The notes under the pieces: model-generated | The model's database searches: none | What the model saw: the letters and a program-made list of their open reading frames with translations, nothing else | What the model was told of the DNA's origin: nothing | Program-made: the position numbers and the translations under genes | Shown here: piece after piece, positions 60,604 to 64,000 of the stretch | How the letters are laid out: each line of letters opens with the position of its first letter | How positions within the stretch are numbered: position 1 is the stretch's first letter | NCBI GenBank assembly: GCA_041391965.1 | Contig: JAWKMZ010000005.1 | Coordinates: forward strand, 124,001-188,000 | From: JAWKMZ01 sp041391965 | Lineage (GTDB): Bacteria > Bacteroidota > Bacteroidia > Flavobacteriales > Flavobacteriaceae | Reading direction: 5' to 3' | Length of the DNA stretch: 64,000 nucleotides

Positions 60604-62283
60604 ATGTTTGAAATTTCGCAATTAAAAGAAAAAAAGCTTTCTGACTTACAAGAAATAGCTCAAAAGTTAAATGTACCTAAATATCGTACACTTAAAAAAT
60701 TAGATTTAGTATATCAAATATTAGATTTACAAGCAGCAAACCCAGATGCTGTAAAAAAAGAAATCCCAAAACCAGAAACTCAAGACACAGCCGTTTCAAA
60801 ACCAGTGTCTCGACCAAAAAGGGAACGCATTCAAAAGAAACCAGTGCAAAATAAAGCACAACAAAAAATGGAGTTACCTGACGCCAAATCTGAAAATAAA
60901 CCTCAAGAATCTGTTGCCAAACCTACTGAAAATAAACCTCAAAAAAGAGAAAATCCAGTAAACAAACGTTCTGATAATAGAGACAATAAAACACCGCAAA
61001 ACAGAGACACGTCTAACAAATCACAACACCCTAAAGACCATAAAAACAATCCGCAGCGTAGCAATGAATCCAATGGTAACAAAAATGACCATAACAACCC
61101 ATCTGCTCCTAAAGGTAATAATGGTAACAAAGACAACAGGAATCGTTACAGAGAACCCGATTTTGAATTTGACGCTATTATTGAAAGTGAAGGAGTTTTA
61201 GACATTATGCAAGATGGTTATGGCTTTTTGCGCTCATCAGATTACAATTATTTATCATCACCAGATGATATATATGTATCACAATCACAAATCAGATTAT
61301 TTGGATTAAAAAAAGGAGATACAGTACTTGGACATGTAAGACCTCCAAAAGAAGGTGAAAAATATTTTCCGTTAATTAAAGTCATCAAAATCAATGGTCA
61401 AAAACCAGAAGTGGTTAGAGATCGGGTTTCATTTGAGCATTTAACCCCTTTATTTCCGCAAGAAAAATTCAACATTGCAGAAAAACAAAGCACCATATCA
61501 ACACGTATCATGGATTTGTTCTCTCCTATCGGAAAAGGACAACGTGGTATGATTGTATCACAACCTAAAACAGGTAAAACTATGTTATTAAAGGATGTTG
61601 CCAACGCTATTGCTGCCAACCATCCAGAAGTTTATTTAATGATTTTACTTATTGATGAACGTCCTGAAGAGGTAACAGACATGCAACGCAATGTGAGAGG
61701 CGAAGTTATTTCATCAACCTTTGATAAAGAAGCACATGAACACGTTAAAATTGCTGATATTGTTTTAGAAAAAGCAAAACGTTTGGTAGAATGTGGACAT
61801 GATGTTGTGATTTTATTAGATTCCATTACACGTTTGGCACGTGCATACAATACCGTTCAACCAGCCTCTGGTAAAATATTAAGTGGTGGTGTTGATGCTA
61901 ACGCTTTACACAAACCAAAACGTTTCTTTGGTGCTGCACGTAACATTGAAAATGGTGGTTCGTTAACCATCATTGCTACAGCATTAACTGAAACAGGCTC
62001 TAAAATGGATGAAGTCATTTTTGAAGAATTTAAAGGAACAGGTAACATGGAACTTCAGTTGGATAGAAAAATATCGAACCGTCGTATTTTCCCTGCGATT
62101 GATTTAACCTCTTCAAGCACACGTAGAGACGATTTATTATTAGATGATAATACTATACAAAGAATGTGGGTAATGCGTAAATATCTTGCAGACATGAACC
62201 CTGTGGAAGCCATGGAATTTATCAACGACCGATTTAAAAAGACAAGAAACAATGAAGAGTTTTTAGTGTCTATGAATGGCTAA
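60604..62283 (+). CDS. rho: Transcription termination factor Rho with long hydrophilic insert
   Basis: A 559-residue hexameric RNA helicase. Rho N-terminal domain about 1-40, then an Asn/Gln/Lys/Pro-rich disordered insert (about 45-185), an OB-fold RNA-binding domain (about 195-265; GYGFLRSSDYNYLSS) and the RecA-like motor with P-loop SQPKTGKT (about 318-325), LIDERPEEVTDM and the Q/R-loop region. The insert is usual in Bacteroidota and is thought to add nonspecific RNA contacts or phase behaviour. The leader of about 200 bp is long enough for autoregulation. Confidence 0.97.
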   Translation: MFEISQLKEKKLSDLQEIAQKLNVPKYRTLKKLDLVYQILDLQAANPDAVKKEIPKPETQDTAVSKPVSRPKRERIQKKPVQNKAQQKMELPDAKSENKPQESVAKPTENKPQKRENPVNKRSDNRDNKTPQNRDTSNKSQHPKDHKNNPQRSNESNGNKNDHNNPSAPKGNNGNKDNRNRYREPDFEFDAIIESEGVLDIMQDGYGFLRSSDYNYLSSPDDIYVSQSQIRLFGLKKGDTVLGHVRPPKEGEKYFPLIKVIKINGQKPEVVRDRVSFEHLTPLFPQEKFNIAEKQSTISTRIMDLFSPIGKGQRGMIVSQPKTGKTMLLKDVANAIAANHPEVYLMILLIDERPEEVTDMQRNVRGEVISSTFDKEAHEHVKIADIVLEKAKRLVECGHDVVILLDSITRLARAYNTVQPASGKILSGGVDANALHKPKRFFGAARNIENGGSLTIIATALTETGSKMDEVIFEEFKGTGNMELQLDRKISNRRIFPAIDLTSSSTRRDDLLLDDNTIQRMWVMRKYLADMNPVEAMEFINDRFKKTRNNEEFLVSMNG

Positions 62284-62304
62284 AAATGGCTTAAATTTTA
62301 AAAT

Positions 62305-62338
62305 AAAAAACCTTGAAAATGAATTTTCAAGGTTTTTT
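62305..62338 (+). terminator. Terminator of rho
   Basis: A perfect 16-bp stem: AAAAAACCTTGAAAAT (62305-62320) with ATTTTCAAGGTTTTTT (62323-62338), with only GA between the arms. The centre therefore opens to form the loop. Confidence 0.88.
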
Positions 62339-62364
62339 TATTGGTATAGATTTGAGTTTTGAAA

Positions 62365-62393
62365 ACAAAAAAGCCTATTCAAAGAATAGACTT
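62365..62393 (-). terminator. Terminator of rpsT
   Basis: A 10-bp stem with one G-U, AAGCCTATTC / GAATAGACTT (62371-62380 with 62384-62393), followed on the minus strand by six T. It lies 31 bp after the rpsT stop. Confidence 0.75.
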
Positions 62394-62423
62394 TAAGTAT
62401 ATCTTATTTAAAGAAACTGTTTC

Positions 62424-62675
62424 TTATAATGAAGCTACAAACTTAGTTAATCCAGATTTTAAATTGGCAGCTTTATTAGCGTGAATGATATTCTTTTTCG
62501 CCAATTTATCAATCATCCCAACAACGGTTGGAAATAATTCTTGAGCCTCTTTAGCATTTTCCATTTCACGTAATCTTTTGATAGCATTACGTGTTGTTTT
62601 ATGCTGATATCTGTTAGTTAAACGTTTTGCTTCGTTACTTCTAATTCTTTTTAATGCTGACTTATGATTTGCCAT
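62424..62675 (-). CDS. rpsT: 30S ribosomal protein S20
   Basis: An 83-residue helical, Lys/Arg-rich S20 with ANHKSALKRIRSNEAKRLTNR at the start and ANKAANLKSGLTKFVASL at the end. It starts 27 bp after the 3' end of tRNA-Glu, so tRNA and message may come from one precursor. Confidence 0.97.
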   Translation of the reverse strand: MANHKSALKRIRSNEAKRLTNRYQHKTTRNAIKRLREMENAKEAQELFPTVVGMIDKLAKKNIIHANKAANLKSGLTKFVASL

Positions 62676-62701
62676 TTGTCTTTTTTCTTATTATATAATT
62701 G

Positions 62702-62773
62702 TAGCCCGTAGGGGAATCGAACCCCTCTTACCAGGATGAAAACCTGGCGTCCTAGCCGATAGACGAACGGGCC
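62702..62773 (-). tRNA. tRNA-Glu (anticodon TTC)
   Basis: A 72-nt cloverleaf: acceptor GGCCCGT with ACGGGCT (one G-U pair) and discriminator A, anticodon stem CCAGG/CCTGG around loop TTTTCAT (anticodon TTC), T arm GGGG-TTCGATT-CCCC. CCA is not encoded. Confidence 0.95.
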
Positions 62774-62862
62774 ATTTGATTTTTTATCAGAATGCAAATT
62801 TGAGTTATAAACACTCAACTCACACTACTTTCAAATGAACGCACAATGTTTCATTGCGGATG

Positions 62863-62892
62863 CAAAAATACAACTATTTTTAAATGTTGCAA
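62863..62892 (-). promoter_or_regulatory. Promoter of tRNA-Glu/rpsT (TTG-N19-TAnnTTTG)
   Basis: Minus strand: TTG at 62892-62890, a 19-nt spacer, TATTTTTG at 62870-62863. It is a full consensus promoter about 85 nt before the tRNA 5' end. Confidence 0.75.
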
Positions 62893-62920
62893 CACCTTAC
62901 TAAAGTTTTTTAAAAAAAAT

Positions 62921-64000
62921 TTAATAGGCTTTTGCAAACAGGACTCTTCTGTTTGATGGTTTTCCAGTAAACACACATACTCCCAGCTCTTCTACACTAT
63001 CTAAAGGCACACAACGAATGGTTGCTTTGGTCAATTCTTTAATTTGTTGTTCCGTTTCAGAAGTTCCGTCCCAATGTGCTGACACAAAGCCTGTTTTATG
63101 TTCTAAAACATCTTTAAATTCTTCAAATGTATCCACCTTAGTAATATGCGAATTCCTAAAGTCAAGCGCTTTTTTAAATAAAGCATCTTGAATTTCGGTC
63201 ATTAAATGAGTGACCGTCGAAACTAAATCGTCAATTTTTACAATTTCTTTTGTCAATGTGTCTCTACGAGCTAATTCGACAGTTTTATTTTCTAAATCTT
63301 TTGGACCAATAGCAATTCTTAATGGTACTCCTTGCAATTCATATTGTGCAAATTTTGCTCCAGGACGCTGTGTGGTTCTGTTATCAAACTTACAACTTAC
63401 ACCTAAAGCTTTTAATTCTTTCACAATAGTTTGAGACAGTTCAGAAATTTCCTCTAACTGCTCATCCGTTTTGTGAATAGGCACAATAACCACCTGAATG
63501 GGTGCTAAATTAGGTGGCAACACCAAACCTTTATCATCACTATGAGTCATTATTAAGGCGCCCATTAACCGAGTAGAAACACCCCAAGACGTTGCCCAAA
63601 CATAATCTAATTTGCCTTCGTTATTGGTAAATTTCACATCAAATGCTTTTGCAAAATTTTGTCCTAAAAAATGAGATGTTCCTGCTTGTAAGGCTTTACC
63701 ATCTTGCATTAAAGCTTCAATACAATAGGTTTCTACAGCACCTGCAAAACGTTCGCTTTCGGTTTTAACACCTTGTATGACAGGAATTGCCATAAAATTT
63801 TCTACAAATGTTGCATACACTGTATTCATTTGTTCGGCTTCGGTTATGGCTTCAGCTTTTGTTTCGTGTGCTGTATGCCCTTCTTGCCATAAAAATTCTG
63901 CAGTACGCAAAAATAAACGTGTACGCATTTCCCAACGCACCACATTTGCCCACTGATTAATTAAAATTGGTAAATCTCTATAACTTTGAATCCATCCTTT
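62921..64000 (-). CDS. proS: Prolyl-tRNA synthetase, N-terminus cut by window edge
   Basis: Charges tRNA-Pro. The 359 visible C-terminal codons carry class II motif 2 (VVRWEMRTRLFLRTAEFLWQEGHTAH), motif 3 (SWGVSTRLMGALIMTHSDDKGLVLPP) and the anticodon-binding domain (PIQVVIVPIHK...). The protein ends in RRVLFAKAY, the hydrophobic Tyr C-terminus of the eukaryote/archaea-type ProRS used by Bacteroidota, without the bacterial INS insertion domain. The frame runs off the right edge. Confidence 0.96.
   Translation of the reverse strand, partial: KGWIQSYRDLPILINQWANVVRWEMRTRLFLRTAEFLWQEGHTAHETKAEAITEAEQMNTVYATFVENFMAIPVIQGVKTESERFAGAVETYCIEALMQDGKALQAGTSHFLGQNFAKAFDVKFTNNEGKLDYVWATSWGVSTRLMGALIMTHSDDKGLVLPPNLAPIQVVIVPIHKTDEQLEEISELSQTIVKELKALGVSCKFDNRTTQRPGAKFAQYELQGVPLRIAIGPKDLENKTVELARRDTLTKEIVKIDDLVSTVTHLMTEIQDALFKKALDFRNSHITKVDTFEEFKDVLEHKTGFVSAHWDGTSETEQQIKELTKATIRCVPLDSVEELGVCVFTGKPSNRRVLFAKAY

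Overview
The window looks like a chromosomal segment of a low-GC member of the Flavobacteriaceae (phylum Bacteroidota). The evidence is the T9SS type A sorting domain, SusC/SusD and OMP_b-brl-type TonB receptors, Bacteroidota-only families (DUF4295, DUF4293, DUF3667, DUF1599, BT_3928-like), a Rho with a long Asn/Gln/Lys-rich insert, BshC, and promoters that fit the Bacteroidota consensus TTG-N17-19-TAnnTTTG. Shine-Dalgarno sequences are mostly absent, as expected, so starts were chosen by homology and promoter position.

Layout. 1-15.9 kb is housekeeping, mostly on the minus strand: guaA (cut by the window edge), a PLP decarboxylase, bshC, an M14 peptidase (+), rimO, a serine hydrolase (+), an amidase lipoprotein, ftsY, the rpmB-rpmG-DUF4295 operon, cinA, an Hpt protein, an FAH-family hydrolase and a DEDDh exonuclease. 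16-24.7 kb has a 2-oxoacid dehydrogenase E2, an AT-rich GT2-phosphoribosyltransferase-HAD cassette downstream of recR, a large T9SS-secreted BNR-repeat protein, a sodium:solute symporter and a CoA-binding protein. 24.8-31.1 kb has a TonB-dependent receptor, a 631-bp gene-free stretch with four strong hairpins, fabH and htpG.

31.2-44.0 kb reads as an integrated island. It has an IntDOT-like tyrosine recombinase beside a tRNA-Arg at the right end and a class V aminotransferase, truncated at a recombination-site-like dyad, at the left end. Its cargo is ECF sigma / FecR / SusC (with STN domain) / SusD / TlpA-like lipoprotein / DsbD. This is a self-regulated outer-membrane uptake locus coupled to a thiol-redox relay. 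Its substrate cannot be read from the sequence, and it is the best candidate here for an undescribed system.

44.1-48.2 kb is a sulfur locus: a Crp/Fnr regulator with a cysteine cluster, two YeeE/YedE half-transporters, a TauE/SafE permease and an MBL-fold/double-rhodanese protein. Two related dyads (GTrACAnntrTyAC) sit about 41 bp upstream of predicted transcription starts, consistent with class II activation by the regulator.

48.2-64 kb is again core: clpS, prmA, tpiA, a lone DppB-type permease with a probable CTG start, a BT_3928-like protein, a four-helix-bundle protein inside a 13-bp inverted repeat, DUF1599, folP, a lipoprotein, cdaA (TTG start), DUF3667, an MsbA-like ABC exporter, truA, a YfcE-type phosphoesterase (TTG start), DUF4293, rho, rpsT, tRNA-Glu and proS (cut by the window edge).

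Several intergenic spacers carry short tandem heptamers of the form GAwTTnn, repeatedly placed in the -33 region of promoters. Other dispersed repeat families (CCACGAATACACGAAT and CGCAAAGACGCAAAG) also occur. No CRISPR array, rRNA operon, insertion sequence transposase or prophage structural gene was seen.
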